Of a DNA stretch of 64,000 nucleotides, positions 11,201 to 26,200 are shown in pieces; the first letter of the stretch is position 1; the number at the start of each line of letters is the position of its first letter. This DNA is from Tragulus kanchil. Its lineage: Eukaryota > Chordata > Mammalia > Artiodactyla > Tragulidae. The notes beneath the pieces were generated by a model that saw nothing but the letters and a program-made list of their open reading frames with translations, had not been told where the DNA came from and made no database searches. A program made the position numbers and the translations under genes. The stretch spans positions 130,644,831 through 130,708,830 of the forward strand of contig JAIOJX010000002.1 of the NCBI GenBank assembly GCA_022376925.1, read 5' to 3'.

Positions 11201-14200
11201 AGGATAATACAATCTCCATGAGAAAATAAACCCTCTTATTCACTCCTATGTCCCACTGCCTAGAAAAGTGCCAGCACAAAGTAAGTATTTAGTAAATATT
11301 TGTTAAATAAAGGAATACCAAATACGCCACAATGGTACTGAGAAGTAGTAGCTCTTATCATCTTGTTATAGAATGGCAAATCACCTGCTATATTATGTGC
11401 CCCAGTGGTCACTGTCTTTTATGGTTCCACTGGCATTCTGCTCATACCACTAGGATTATGAGTGATAGTCCTCATATATATATGAGTGATAGCCCTCTCT
11501 TATCCAGGGCATGCACTGTGGAACTCAGACCAGGGACTGTATCCAATGGAATCTCAGGACTTGCTGGAGGAAAAGGCATATTCTTTTGAAAAAAGTACCC
11601 CATGATCTAGAAGTGAGACATAAACTACTTCTTGTTCAAGCTCTTGTTTGAAGAATGGTCAAAAGAATTTTCTAACTGCTAGTTATTTTTGTGCAGCACA
11701 GGGAAAAGTGCCATGAGCCTTGGAGTTTGATCCTACCAGCTAGCTGTACAAAGTCAGTTTACCACTGAAGCCTAATGTTGTTGACTTCTAGACACTGATG
11801 ACTGTCGTTACTGTAAGCCCAAAATCATTAATACTCAAATGGAATTTTATACTTGAAAGTGCTTGGAGAAATATATAACATGAACATTAATCAGATTTTA
11901 TTCTAATATCTGATTACAGGTGAAGCCCTTCCCAAGACCTTTCTTCTTTGGTACAAAAATTATCTTCAAATGGGATCCTCTAGATTCTACATTCTGTCAT
12001 TTGACCAATATTTATCCCACACCTGTGAATTCCAGCCACAGTTGAGCAAAAACACGACTGAGATGAAGGAGATAGTCAAAGGGAACAGCCAGTGCAAGGG
12101 CCCTGGGGTGAGACAAGCTTTGTGTTTGTTCGGAGAATACCTAGGAGTCCTGTGTGGCCAAAAAAGGGTCAGTGAGAAGAAAGAAATAAGAGATAAGATC
12201 CTGTTGGGGCTTCTAGGACTTGAGTCTGAGTGGGATGGAGAGTATTTGTAAAGCAATAATGCTTCCTGCAGAGAACCAGGTGCCATTTACTAGCTATGTG
12301 ATGATGGGAAACTAACCTTTCAAGTCTCACTCTTTTCCTCTGTAAGGCATGACTATGCATATTCTGTGAGACTGTGTTAGACTCTTGTGAGATAATAGGT
12401 GAACCCTTAAAATTCTGGTTCCCTTTCTTTCTTTTCAGCAATTTATACCTTGATTCCTTGAGCAATGGCAGCAGCAGCATTGGCTTCTTTCTCATCTGCT
12501 TGCACTAGAAGTTTCTTGGCATCAGCTTCTCGAGTCTCGGCTTCAATTTTGACCATCATATTAGCAGTCTCCTCAGAGGTCTGAATGAGTTGGGGTTGAA
12601 GAGCAGTCAGTTCTACTTGCATGACGGCCACCTAGCAAGGAGAGAGGGTGGGTGGGGTGCCAGGTTAGCTATATAGACACCCAAAGTGGAACAGTTGGCA
12701 AAAGTTAAAATGATTCTCTAACTGATGATACATGCAGAAAATACTAATGATTTTAATGGTACTGGGTATAAATTTGTTGGCTGAGTTGATCTTTCAATAT
12801 TTCATTACTGAATTCATCCTATGTGTTGCAGTTATCAAGCTCCATAGCAAATGACTCATTAGAAAAGACCCCGATGCTTGGAGAAAAAAAGGCAGAAGGA
12901 GAAGGGGATGACACAGGATCAAATGATTGGATGGCATCACCGACACAATGGACATGAGTTTGAGCAAGCTCTGGGAGATGGTGAAGGACAGGAAGGCTGC
13001 AGCCTGGTGTGCTGCAGTCCGTGGAGTCACAGAGTCAAACATGACTGAGTGACTGAACTGACTGATGGTAGACATGGGACATATAATAGTAAACTTAAAA
13101 TTTTTAAAAAGATAAAACATTAAAAAAAGATATTCCTCCAGTATTGAGCCTATATTATACTTTAGTGTTGGAGGCAGGGAAAGACAGAGCCAAAGTAAGT
13201 TAGAGGGGAAAACCCTACATTTTTTAAGGCCTTGGTCTCTCTGTGTATGAGATGATGATAACAGTACTTTATTCATACACAATACAGGCAAACAGGAGGG
13301 TTCACGGAATGTTCACTGTCACCATCATTCCCTTTACTGGTCTAGACGGTCTCAGGTCATTTTGCTGCTCTTTAGACAACATAATTTAGGACTTGAGTCT
13401 GAGTGGGATGGAGTATTTGTAAAGCAATAATGCTTCCTGCAGAGAACCAGGTGCCATTTACTAGCTATGATGGGAAACTAACCTTTCAAGTCTCACTCTT
13501 TTCCTCTGTAAGGCATGACTATGCATATTCTGTGAGACTGTGTTAGACTCTTGTGAGATAATAGGTGAACCCTTAAAATTCTGGTTCCCTTTCTTTCTTT
13601 TCAGCAATTTATACCTTGATTCCTTGAGCAATGGCAGCAGCAGCATTGGCTTCTTTCTCATCTGCTTGCACTAGAAGTTTCTTGGCATCAGCTTCTCGAG
13701 TCTCGGCTTCAATTTTGACCATCATATTAGCAGTCTCCTCAGAGGTCTGAATGAGTTGGGGTTGAAGAGCAGTCAGTTCTACTTGCATGACGGCCACCTA
13801 GCAAGGAGAGAGGGTGGGTGGGGTGCCAGGTTAGCTATATAGACACCCAAAGTGGAACAGTTGGCAAAAGTTAAAATGATTCTCTAACTGATGATACATG
13901 CAGAAAATACTAATGATTTTAATGGTACTGGGTATAAATTTGTTGGCTGAGTTGATCTTTCAATATTTCATTACTGAATTCATCCTATGTGTTGCAGTTA
14001 TCAAGCTCCATAGCAAATGACTCATTAGAAAAGACCCCGATGCTTGGAGAAAAAAAGGCAGAAGGAGAAGGGGATGACACAGGATCAAATGATTGGATGG
14101 CATCACCGACACAATGGACATGAGTTTGAGCAAGCTCTGGGAGATGGTGAAGGACAGGAAGGCTGCAGCCTGGTGTGCTGCAGTCCGTGGAGTCACAGAG

Positions 14201-17200
14201 TCAAACATGACTGAGTGACTGAACTGACTGATGGTAGACATGGGACATATAATAGTAAACTTAAAATTTTTAAAAAGATAAAACATTAAAAAAAGATATT
14301 CCTCCAGTATTGAGCCTATATTATACTTTAGTGTTGGAGGCAGGGAAAGACAGAGCCAAAGTAAGTTAGAGGGGAAAACCCTACATTTTTTAAGGCCTTG
14401 GTCTCTCTGTGTATGAGATGATGATAACAGTACTTTATTCATACACAATACAGGCAAACAGGAGGGTTCACGGAATGTTCACTGTCACCATCATTCCCTT
14501 TACTGGTCTAGACGGTCTCAGGTCATTTTGCTGCTCTTTAGACAACATAATTTGCTCAACCTTGTGTGGAGAGACTCCGATTTTCAACATCTCTCTAAAG
14601 GCTTAAGGATCTTTGAGTTGGACCCAACAACTGCAGAATCAGAGCAACAGAGGCCATTTCTGATGTTCTTCCCCACCCCTGTGCTGCATGTTGGTGGATC
14701 TGCTGTGTACTCAGTAACAGGTCAACCTACTACAAACCATTTGGTTGCCTTAGTTCTTTATTCAGTTAAGTTCAGTCACTCAGTCGTGTCCAACTCTTTG
14801 CGACCCCATGGACTGCAGCATGCCAGGCTTCCCTGTCTTTCACCATATCCTGGAGCTTGCTCAAACTCATGTCCATTGACTCAGTGATGCCATCCAACCA
14901 TCTTGTCCTCTGTCGTCCCCTTCTCTGCCTGCCTTCTGTTTCTCAACATCAGGGTCTTTTCCAATGAGTCATCTCTTTGCATCAGGTGGCCAAAGTATTG
15001 GTTCTTTATTAGTTCTTAATTGGTGCTGAAAATTCATGTCTTAATACGGTTTTGTCAAGCGGCTCAAGCACAAATCAATTACTAATTCACATGCCAGGCA
15101 TTTTGTTAAGGGTTACACCTGTGTCAGCCATTTAATCTTCATAATAGCCCTACAAAGTGAAGACCGTAATTATCACTTTTTTTTTAATAGAAGAAGGTAT
15201 TAAGGCCCCAAGAGGTAAAATAAGATCTTCAAGGTTCTATAGGTGATAAGTTATAAAACTGGAATTTGAGGTTATACCCTGCTCTTAACCACTGCCTTAT
15301 CCTGCCCAGTTTCCCACTGAGAATATCTAGTTGGACACGAAATATAAGAGGGATCTAAAAACCTCAGCATGTTTATATATACTATTGTATTTTTACATAC
15401 TTTTAATATTGTACTTTATTTATATATACTATTTATATACATTTATTTATGGTGATGGTGCTGGTTTAGTCACTAATTCATGTCTGACTCTTACAACTCC
15501 ATGGCTCCTCTGTACATGGGATTTCCCAGGCAAGAATTCTGGAAGAGTTTGCCATTCAAACCCTACATTTTTTAAGGCCTTGGTCTCTCTGTGTATGAGA
15601 TGATGATAACAGTACTTTATTCATACACAATACAGGCAAACAGGAGGGTTCACGGAATGTTCACTGTCACCATCATTCCCTTTACTGGTCTAGACGGTCT
15701 CAGGTCATTTTGCTGCTCTTTAGACAACATAATTTGCTCAACCTTGTGTGGAGAGACTCCGATTTTCAACATCTCTCTAAAGGCTTAAGGATCTTTGAGT
15801 TGGACCCAACAACTGCAGAATCAGAGCAACAGAGGCCATTTCTGATGTTCTTCCCCACCCCTGTGCTGCATGTTGGTGGATCTGCTGTGTACTCAGTAAC
15901 AGGTCAACCTACTACAAACCATTTGGTTGCCTTAGTTCTTTATTCAGTTAAGTTCAGTCACTCAGTCGTGTCCAACTCTTTGCGACCCCATGGACTGCAG
16001 CATGCCAGGCTTCCCTGTCTTTCACCATATCCTGGAGCTTGCTCAAACTCATGTCCATTGACTCAGTGATGCCATCCAACCATCTTGTCCTCTGTCGTCC
16101 CCTTCTCTGCCTGCCTTCTGTTTCTCAACATCAGGGTCTTTTCCAATGAGTCATCTCTTTGCATCAGGTGGCCAAAGTATTGGTTCTTTATTAGTTCTTA
16201 ATTGGTGCTGAAAATTCATGTCTTAATACGGTTTTGTCAAGCGGCTCAAGCACAAATCAATTACTAATTCACATGCCAGGCATTTTGTTAAGGGTTACAC
16301 CTGTGTCAGCCATTTAATCTTCATAATAGCCCTACAAAGTGAAGACCGTAATTATCACTTTTTTTTTAATAGAAGAAGGTATTAAGGCCCAAAGAGGTAA
16401 AATAAGATCTTCAAGGTTCTATAGGTGATAAGTTATAAAACTGGAATTTGAGGTTATACCCTGCTCTTAACCACTGCCTTATCCTGCCCAGTTTCCCACT
16501 GAGAATATCTAGTTGGACACGAAATATAAGAGGGATCTAAAAACCTCAGCATGTTTATATATACTATTGTATTTTTACATACTTTTAATATTGTACTTTA
16601 TTTATATATACTATTTATATACATTTATTTATGGTGATGGTGCTGGTTTAGTCACTAATTCATGTCTGACTCTTACAACTCCATGGCTCCTCTGTACATG
16701 GGATTTCCCAGGCAAGAATTCTGGAAGAGTTTGCCATTCAAGACCCAGGGATTGAAATGGTGTCTCTCATGTGTCCTGCATTGTAGGTAGATTCTTTACT
16801 GACTGAGCCACCATACAGCCTCTGAACCAGGGAAGCCCCATATTTTATATAAGCTATTATATTTATATACTATTGTATTTTATTATAGTGTTGTAAAAAA
16901 GGTCAAATTAGTTCAAAAAGATCCATGATGTACAAAACATCAAAATTTTAAAGATAGACAGGACTGGGATTAGGTCAAGCAAGGGAGGCAAGTGCAGGGT
17001 CAGATGCTGTCTTTATTTGGTGCTCATTTGATTTGTGCATCTGAGCAAGGGCTCTACCACATCTACTTCGTCCTGGACCTCTTTGTCCTTGTACTGTTCT
17101 GGCAGTGCTCACCTGTGAAGCTGCAAATTCAAGTTTCTGCAGGCCTGTCAGGTATCGGTTCCTCATCATATCAACCTCTTGCCTCTTCTTATTCAGGAGC

Positions 17201-20200
17201 GTCTTGAACGTTAGGATCAATTCGAGGTAGGAGGTGGGGGTAACATAATTATGTCTTCGAAGGGTGTTGTAATAATCAAGTGACAGCTTTTTCACACTCT
17301 CCTGGAAATATTTGCACATGGAGATTACCCTGCCGAGGACACAGTGGTGGTCAGGCAGACCCAACATGCTCCAGAGAGATCTAGCACAGCTTTGGTTCAC
17401 AAACATAAGGATGTGAGAAAGTCACTCATAGTGGCCAGACAGAATCCCCAATTCTTTGAAGCATGTCAACAGAGCCTCAAGAAGGATTGGGGAGGTATAT
17501 AATCTTACTAGAGTAAACTTTGATCAGGTAATTTCTATCTTTAAACACTTGTGTGAATCACCAGGGCTTAAGCAGGAGTTCTTTAACCTTTGGAAGTCTG
17601 ATGAAGCCTCTGGACTTTACAGAGTAAAGATTAAAATTTTTTAAAAGCACAAAATAATATATATACATATACATACGCACACACATATATATACAGGATT
17701 ACAAAAAGCAATTATGTTGAAAGAGTTTTCAAAATATTTTAGAAGCCAAATTTGTGATACAGTAATGTGTGTGTGTGTGTGTGTGTGTATGTTAGGCTGC
17801 ACCTCGTGGGATTTTAGTTTCCTGACCTGGAATCGAACCCGTATACCTTCTGGTGGAAGCGTAGATTCTTAACCTTCTTAACTACTGAAGGGAAGTCTCA
17901 GTATTTGTGATTTTATTTATGCAATAAATCATGGGTTAGCAGACTTTTTCTGCTAAGGACTGGCTAGTAAATATTTTAGGCTTGGTGAGCCACATGGTCT
18001 CAAGTAGCAACTATTCAACTCTGCCACTGTGGTGTGTATGGCTGTTTTCCAATAAAACATCATTTGCAAAAATAAGGCTGTGAACTGGACTTGGCCCATG
18101 GATAATTTACCAACTACAGCATTAAATAAGAAGATATGACAATAGGTCTAAAAACTACTGTCATTTTGAATGGAATGATATATTGAAGCATCTGTAATGA
18201 CTGAATGAGTTATGCAAATAACTGTGAATCCTACTGGTAACAAAGTTATTGGTCCTACACAGTCCAGCAGGGGTTTATTGTCTATGTTCATCATTGAAAG
18301 AAGTGCAAAGTATCAGTTTAGATGTCAAAGTAAATGAAGATATCGTTGCCCTTACTCATATTCACTGACCCTCTGAATTCTATTCATGAGCCTATAGACA
18401 CAGGTTATGGGTTTCCTGGCCTAGAGAACAAAGTTCAAAGATCTTAAAATGGACTTTAAAGCCATGAACACTCTGAAAACTACTTATGCCTTCATTTACT
18501 ATTTATTCATTTAATAAGCAGTAATCAAACCTACTAGGTACTAGGCACTTACTAAGCACTAAAGATATAGAGCTATACAAGTCAGGTGACATGACCCTTG
18601 TCTTCATAGGACACCTAGAATGGTCAACAGTTTTATCCTTTCTCTTACTTTGGCCACAATTCACTGCTTTATTTTGTATATCTGTGTTTTATTCAAAAAA
18701 TAGGTTTTTTTTTTTTTTTTCACAATAAAACCCCTCACAAGAATCCATTTTCATTCCTTTCGCAGCGATATTGCCCCTGTTGAGAATGCATGCTCTAAGA
18801 CTGCTGAAATAGCTGTATATTACATTCAGGTTCTCACAGCTATGACAACAGTGCATCTCTAGGACAATTCTGAACAATAAAATATTTTTTTTTCCATCAA
18901 AAGTGTTTTATTAAATATCTAAATGGTATTTATTATTTATAATTTATTTCTCATTAGAAAGATTGAAGGTTAAAGGAGAAGAGGGGTGAAGAGGATGAGA
19001 TGGTTAGATAGCATACTCGACTCTGTGGACATGAATTTGAGCAAACTCTAGGAGATAGTGAAGGATAGGGAAGCCTAACATCATGCTGCAGTCCATGGGG
19101 TCACAAAGAGTTGGACATGATTTAGCAACTGAACAGAATAGAACAGAACATACATAAATTGATAAATCTTAAAACAGCAAAAGGAATAAAGCCAATGTCT
19201 TGATTTTCATTTGAAATATTTGGTTGGGGTACTAAAATGCAGCTAACACTTACTCTATCCTAATATTGTCATCAAGCTCCACATCTTCTAAAAATTTGTT
19301 GGCCACCAATTCCAGGGCATCCGTGGGCCAAGACTGGAACCAGTCAATTGTGCAGCAATTGATTAGGAAGGAACATCCAGGCGGTTCCGGAAGGCATCCC
19401 CAATTGGACTCATTGAAAGAAGTGCAAAGTATCAGTTTAGATGTCAAAGTAAATGAAGATATCGTTGCCCTTACTCATATTCACTGACCCTCTGAATTCT
19501 ATTCATGAGCCTATAGACACAGGTTATGGGTTTCCTGGCCTAGAGAACAAAGTTCAAAGATCTTAAAATGGACTTTAAAGCCATGAACACTCTGAAAACT
19601 ACTTATGCCTTCATTTACTATTTATTCATTTAATAAGCAGTAATCAAACCTACTAGGTACTAGGCACTTACTAAGCACTAAAGATATAGAGCTATACAAG
19701 TCAGGTGACATGACCCTTGTCTTCATAGGACACCTAGAATGGTCAACAGTTTTATCCTTTCTCTTACTTTGGCCACAATTCACTGCTTTATTTTGTATAT
19801 CTGTGTTTTATTCAAAAAATAGGTTTGTTCTTTTTTTTTCACAATAAAACCCCTCACAAGAATCCATTTTCATTCCTTTCGCAGCGATATTGCCCCTGTT
19901 GAGAATGCATGCTCTAAGACTGCTGAAATAGCTGTATATTACATTCAGGTTCTCACAGCTATGACAACAGTGCATCTCTAGGACAATTCTGAACAATAAA
20001 ATATTTTTTTTTCCATCAAAAGTGTTTTATTAAATATCTAAATGGTATTTATTATTTATAATTTATTTCTCATTAGAAAGATTGAAGGTTAAAGGAGAAG
20101 AGGGGTGAAGAGGATGAGATGGTTAGATAGCATACTCGACTCTGTGGACATGAATTTGAGCAAACTCTAGGAGATAGTGAAGGATAGGGAAGCCTAACAT

Positions 20201-23200
20201 CATGCTGCAGTCCATGGGGTCACAAAGAGTTGGACATGATTTAGCAACTGAACAGAATAGAACAGAACATACATAAATTGATAAATCTTAAAACAGCAAA
20301 AGGAATAAAGCCAATGTCTTGATTTTCATTTGAAATATTTGGTTGGGGTACTAAAATGCAGCTAACACTTACTCTATCCTAATATTGTCATCAAGCTCCA
20401 CATCTTCTAAAAATTTGTTGGCCACCAATTCCAGGGCATCCGTGGGCCAAGACTGGAACCAGTCAATTGTGCAGCAATTGATTAGGGAAGGGAACATCCG
20501 CAGGCGGTTCCGGAAGGCATCCCCAATTGGACTCATGGCTAGTGAAAAGCAGACTTCATTAGTTCTCTTTCTCTAAGTCAAGGAGGCCAAAGGGACAGAC
20601 AGGTCATTCCCAGGATACTGCTAAGGTAAGGGAGCAGTCAAGTCCTGTCGGCACTCCAGAGTATAATTGGGAATAATCAGAATGAGTGCCTGAAAAGCAT
20701 AGGGGAATCATGGGATATGTTCATGCAGCTTTGGGATGGCAATTCAGTTTATTACAATAGCCTGGATTTCAATATTCATATTATCCTATATTATTCCTTC
20801 TAGATCTTTAGGGTCAGATAGCCAGAGTGACTTAAGCTCTTTGGTCTATTTATTGTATTTGCCCTGACTAACAGACATAAGGGAATCATTGGTGCCCCAT
20901 ACAAAGCTACTTATGGAGGCTGCAGGGGGGTGGGAGTGGGAGGAGAGGCCCTGTCGGCTTGTTTCTGACCTCATTTCCATCCAACCACAAACTGTGGATT
21001 CTATGCCCCAAATTCTGTTCATTGTTTATTTAGATTCAATGTATACCAGGTACTTTCTAGGAAGAAGCATGGTGCATATGTGGAAGTGTGAGGAAGTCAG
21101 TGTGTCTGAAAACAGAAGGGAAGCTTGGTTTGAGATAAGAGTGGAGAGGATGCAGGGGACAGTCTGGCAAATGGCCTTATAAAACCATAAGGTTAGGAAT
21201 TCAGGTCTTTATCTGAATAGAAAGCATTTCATGTGTTTTAATTTGTGTGTGTGTGTGTAAAGATACAATGATCAGATTTGCAACACATGAAAAAAAATCT
21301 TGACTGTGGAAAACATCCTGATCCAGTGGAACATAAATGTCTGGAATGGACAGAGTGGATCTAGAGAGAAGAGTTAGAAGACTGTAGAGGTGAAGTCTGG
21401 GTGAGATGATATTAATAGAAGCTTGGCTAATTTGAAAGTGGCAGAGGTAGAGATATGTGGGTAGACATGAGAGCAAGAAGGCAAAAATTGACAGGACATG
21501 GTAATGAGAGAGAAGTATTAAACACAGCTCCTACATTTCTGGACAGATTGGAGATGATACTCAGAGAGAAGAAATCCAGGTGTTGTTTTTTGAGGCTGCT
21601 GGGGTAATGTTTGAAAAGGAATGGGAGGGTTCAGAGCAGAATTCAGAGAAATAAGGACAGTGGAGAAGGTTTAAAATAGTTGTTCAGGACAGTGGAAGTT
21701 TCCACAGGAATTCCAGGCACTGACCACTGGTCGAGTGAGGTGCCTTGGGTGGATCAATCCTGGCACCATTGTAAGAGGGCTGGGCTTAGGGCACAATAGA
21801 CCCTAAAACAGCCAAGTAAAAGGGCAAAATGAATTTTCTTATTCTTACCAAGTACAATGTGAAGGTTCTTTTTCACTCTCTCAATAAAGAAGTTATACAT
21901 AGAAAGAGGAGTAACTTCGATTTTCTCTCCTTCTGTCCTGGCTGCCATTTGCATCTTCTCAACAAGGTCAGCCTTCTCATCAGCGGGGAAGATGTTGGGC
22001 ACATCACCGGTGTTCAGAAGCATGTTGATGTCCTCGACAAATGACTCATCTTTGATCTGATTATCAGCAAAAAGGAACACAGTACTCTTGGTGGCCACAC
22101 CCACCTGTAGCATGATCTTCTTCAGGTCTTCTCGCCATTCATTGCCTGAGTAGTTCTTTGTGATCTCGATCTGGTACAGCTCATAAGAGTTCATGAATGT
22201 GGACAGTTTGCTGGCGCTTTGCCTCCCACTGCCCCCAATGCCCACCAGGAGCAAGTGACCTTTGTTCTGCTTCAGGACCCTGCAGATCCTAGAGATGTGC
22301 TCAATGGCGAATCTGAACATCACCAAGGACATGGGGGCCTTGCTGATGTTGTTGAACTCTTCTAGATAATACTCCATGACCACTGTGAGCTGTTTTAAGT
22401 CGGTGATCTCATCATAGATTTTTGGGTCACTTTCTGGCTTGAAGAAGTCTCCAAAGAAGAGGCTACGGATATTATCATCAGCTATCTTTCCAGTGGGTGA
22501 TAGGTGGGTGAGGACCTGTGGAAAAGATAAGTCTCAGTCAGGCATTCAGCCCAACCACTATGGTAGTGGGAGACAGGAGGGAACAGGAGATGTGTTTGTT
22601 CCCTTTGAGCACATTCTTCAAAGTCACGGTTCACAAATTTGTTGGTTTGTTTCTTTTTTTAACAAAATATGTGGGTTTGATGGTTGTGAAGACTATGGTG
22701 AAAGGACATTTGAGTGTGTGAAAACAAGGGTTAATCTGTTTTCTAAGTGATTAAAGCATTGGTGGACAGATTGTAAGACCCGAAGAGGAGGTGGTCGAAA
22801 GATGGGATCATTTGTAATGTACTTGCTTCTTCACCAAATAGAGGTGCAGGTATTACCCCTGCGCTCTACTCTCATGTAGAGTAGAAACATTTTAGATGCC
22901 TCTTCTTCCTGATATTAGAAACTAGCAGTGTTTCTGCACATGGCCTCTGGATGAAATATGAAACACTTGCAATTTTTCTATGGAGAAATAATAGCATCCT
23001 TTTTTTTTAAAAAAAATATCTTTTATTTATTTAGCTGAACTGGGACTTAGTTACAGCATGTGAACTGCTAGTTCCCATATGGTGTCTAGTTCCCTGACTA
23101 GGGATTGAACCCAGGACCCTTGCATTGGGAGCCAGAGTCTAAGCCACTGAACCATCAAGGAAGTCCTGAAACATAGTTTCTTAAAAATAGAAGTAATAGA

Positions 23201-26200
23201 TGACACAAATATATAGGCTCTAAACTTTGCTTATATCAAAATGGAAAAAGAGAAAGTATTTACAAATGGGAAGCCATGACAATCTTTTACTTGGGCTTTA
23301 CACAGGGCATCAATCAAACCATAAAAAGTCATAAACTACTTATTTCTTAACTCAAAAGAGAATAGAGTTTGAAAGTGCATTTTACGTTAATTATAAGCAA
23401 AAACATCATATCATAAATGATAAGTTTGAATGGATCCAAACTTACATGTTAAACTTAGGTTTGATTTCTTGAGTCAGGAAGATGCCCTGGAGAAGGAAAT
23501 GGCAACCCATTCCAGTATTCTTGCCTGGAAAATCCCATGGACAGAGGAGCCTGGTAGGCTACAGTCCATGGGGTAGCAAAAGAGTGGAAAGGGCTGAGTG
23601 GCTAAACAACAACAATAAAGTCTTTCCTGGGAAGGGAACTTGGAATCAGAGACTAGCATGATCAAATATTTGGGGCAATTTCTGAGACCAAATGGTCACA
23701 GGGTCTGGCTTACCTTTTCCAGAGACTGTTTGAAGCAATTTGAGGTGGTTTCCTTTACCATGTGAAAAAAGATCTGTCTATCTTCATGATCAATCAGACG
23801 GTCATAGAAGACCCGGTAAACCTCATGGATCCAAAGCCGGATAAACTTCTCTGTATCCTGAAAATCCAGTTAATTACTTGAGTGAATGTCAGGTAGTGGC
23901 TGATGTGATAGTTCTCAAATAGTTTCTAAGTCCTGGGGTTGATGTGATAATGAGATAATGCTTACAAAATACTTAGCACAATGCCTAGCATAGATTAAAT
24001 GCTTAGTAAAATTTAGCTATTACTATTGTCAAAAATTTTTTTGAAAAAAATATCTTTTATTTATTTAGCTGAACTGGGACTTAGTTACAGCATGTGAACT
24101 GCTAGTTCCCATATGGTGTCTAGTTCCCTGACTAGGGATTGAACCCAGGACCCTTGCATTGGGAGCCAGAGTCTAAGCCACTGAACCATCAAGGAAGTCC
24201 TGAAACATAGTTTCTTAAAAATAGAAGTAATAGATGACACAAATATATAGGCTCTAAACTTTGCTTATATCAAAATGGAAAAAGAGAAAGTATTTACAAA
24301 TGGGAAGCCATGACAATCTTTTACTTGGGCTTTACACAGGGCATCAATCAAACCATAAAAAGTCATAAACTACTTATTTCTTAACTCAAAAGAGAATAGA
24401 GTTTGAAAGTGCTTTTTACGTTAATTATAAGCAAAAACATCATATCATAAATGATAAGTTTGAATGGATCCAAACTTACATGTTAAACTTAGGTTTGATT
24501 TCTTGAGTCAGGAAGATGCCCTGGAGAAGGAAATGGCAACCCATTCCAGTATTCTTGCCTGGAAAATCCCATGGACAGAGGAGCCTGGTAGGCTACAGTC
24601 CATGGGGTAGCAAAAGAGTGGAAAGGGCTGAGTGGCTAAACAACAACAATAAAGTCTTTCCTGGGAAGGGAACTTGGAATCAGAGACTAGCATGATCAAA
24701 TATTTGGGGCAATTTCTGAGACCAAATGGTCACAGGGTCTGGCTTACCTTTTCCAGAGACTGTTTGAAGCAATTTGAGGTGGTTTCCTTTACCATGTGAA
24801 AAAAGATCTGTCTATCTTCATGATCAATCAGACGGTCATAGAAGACCCGGTAAACCTCATGGATCCAAAGCCGGATAAACTTCTCTGTATCCTGAAAATC
24901 CAGTTAATTACTTGAGTGAATGTCAGGTAGTGGCTGATGTGATAGTTCTCAAATAGTTTCTAAGTCCTGGGGTTGATGTGATAATGAGATAATGCTTACA
25001 AAATACTTAGCACAATGCCTAGCATAGATTAAATGCTTAGTAAAATTTAGCTATTACTATTGTCACTGTATATTCCACATAGTCAAGGATATCATCGAAT
25101 GAACTTGATTACAGAAACGACAGTGGCTGACCTGCAGGTGGGTGTGAGGACAGAGCAATACCCCTTGGATCACCCGTGAGAAATCCCGCAGGTTAAAGAC
25201 ATAGTGTGACTTGGAGGGAGTTGGCAAGAAATTCTCCACTGCAGCTTTATAAATTGTCATCGTAGCTTGTACCATCATCTTTCCATACCTTGGGAGGAAG
25301 GAGAAGGCACACCAGTTAAGGAAGGACCAGAAGTGAGGACTCCAGGCCAATAATACAGGAAACTCTTACCTTAAAAACACCACATCAAACCCTTTTCCAA
25401 AGTGCCAGTCAGTGATTGAACTGAAAATCTTGGTTAATATGTCATCTTCAAAGGCATTGATAGAAATGATATTCAGATGGCGAGTGAATCGTCCTGGAAA
25501 ACATGCAAAGGTGTGAGTCCTGGGCGTAGCACTCTGAGATATAGAACGGTTTTCCCTCTGCCTTAAAGTTCTAGAGCCGTGCTGTTCAACATGGCAACCT
25601 CTAGCCTTATGTGGGTATTTATGTTTATAATAATTTAAGTAACATTAAAATTAACTTCCTCAGTCTTATTAGCCACATTTCAACTTCTCAAGAATGACAT
25701 GTGACTAGTGCCTGCTGTACTGCACAGAATAGATACAGAACATATCCATGACTGCAGAAATTCTGGTAATAGTGCTAGTCCAGTAGTCAATATTTTTAAT
25801 AGATAATGACAACATGTTATATTTGTAAAATAAATAATTCAGGAATACTTTTATAGAAACTATCCCTTGCCTCCCATACACCCAATCCATTTTCCTTTCC
25901 CTCCCAAGTTAACCACTGTTAGTTTGGTATTCTTACAACTCTATATCTATGTATTCAATGTTAGATATCCAAAGCCGGATAAACTTCTCTGTATCCTGAA
26001 AATCCAGTTAATTACTTGAGTGAATGTCAGGTAGTGGCTGATGTGATAGTTCTCAAATAGTTTCTAAGTCCTGGGGTTGATGTGATAATGAGATAATGCT
26101 TACAAAATACTTAGCACAATGCCTAGCATAGATTAAATGCTTAGTAAAATTTAGCTATTACTATTGTCACTGTATATTCCACATAGTCAAGGATATCATC

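Larger units (their letters stand above)
12215..14553. repeat. Tandem duplication 3 (unit 1166 bp)
   Basis: Copy a 12215-13387, copy b 13388-14553. Copy b has small deletions in its first 90 bp (for example in the run gctatgtgatgatggg). Contains a MIR, exon 10 and a BovA tail. Confidence 0.93.
14376..16740. repeat. Tandem duplication 4 (unit 1182 bp)
   Basis: Copy a 14376-15557, copy b 15558-16740. Junction shares two A bases. Intronic: BovA, MIR and part of a Bov-tA. Confidence 0.93.
18292..20536. repeat. Tandem duplication 5 (unit 1119-1126 bp)
   Basis: Copy a 18292-19410, copy b 19411-20536. Copies differ in a T run (about 18706 versus 19826) and in the last 50 bp of copy a. Contains exon 8. 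Confidence 0.93.
23008..25065. repeat. Tandem duplication 6 (unit 1034 bp)
   Basis: Copy a 23008-24031, an A/T-rich spacer at 24032-24041, copy b from 24042. Contains a CHR relic, a BovA piece, exon 6 and a MIR 3' end. Confidence 0.93.

Noticed and set aside
21030..21700. Possible additional gene or LTR in intron 7
   Set aside because: No coding frame, no LTR ends or tRNA primer site seen. Resembles decayed repeat sequence I cannot name.
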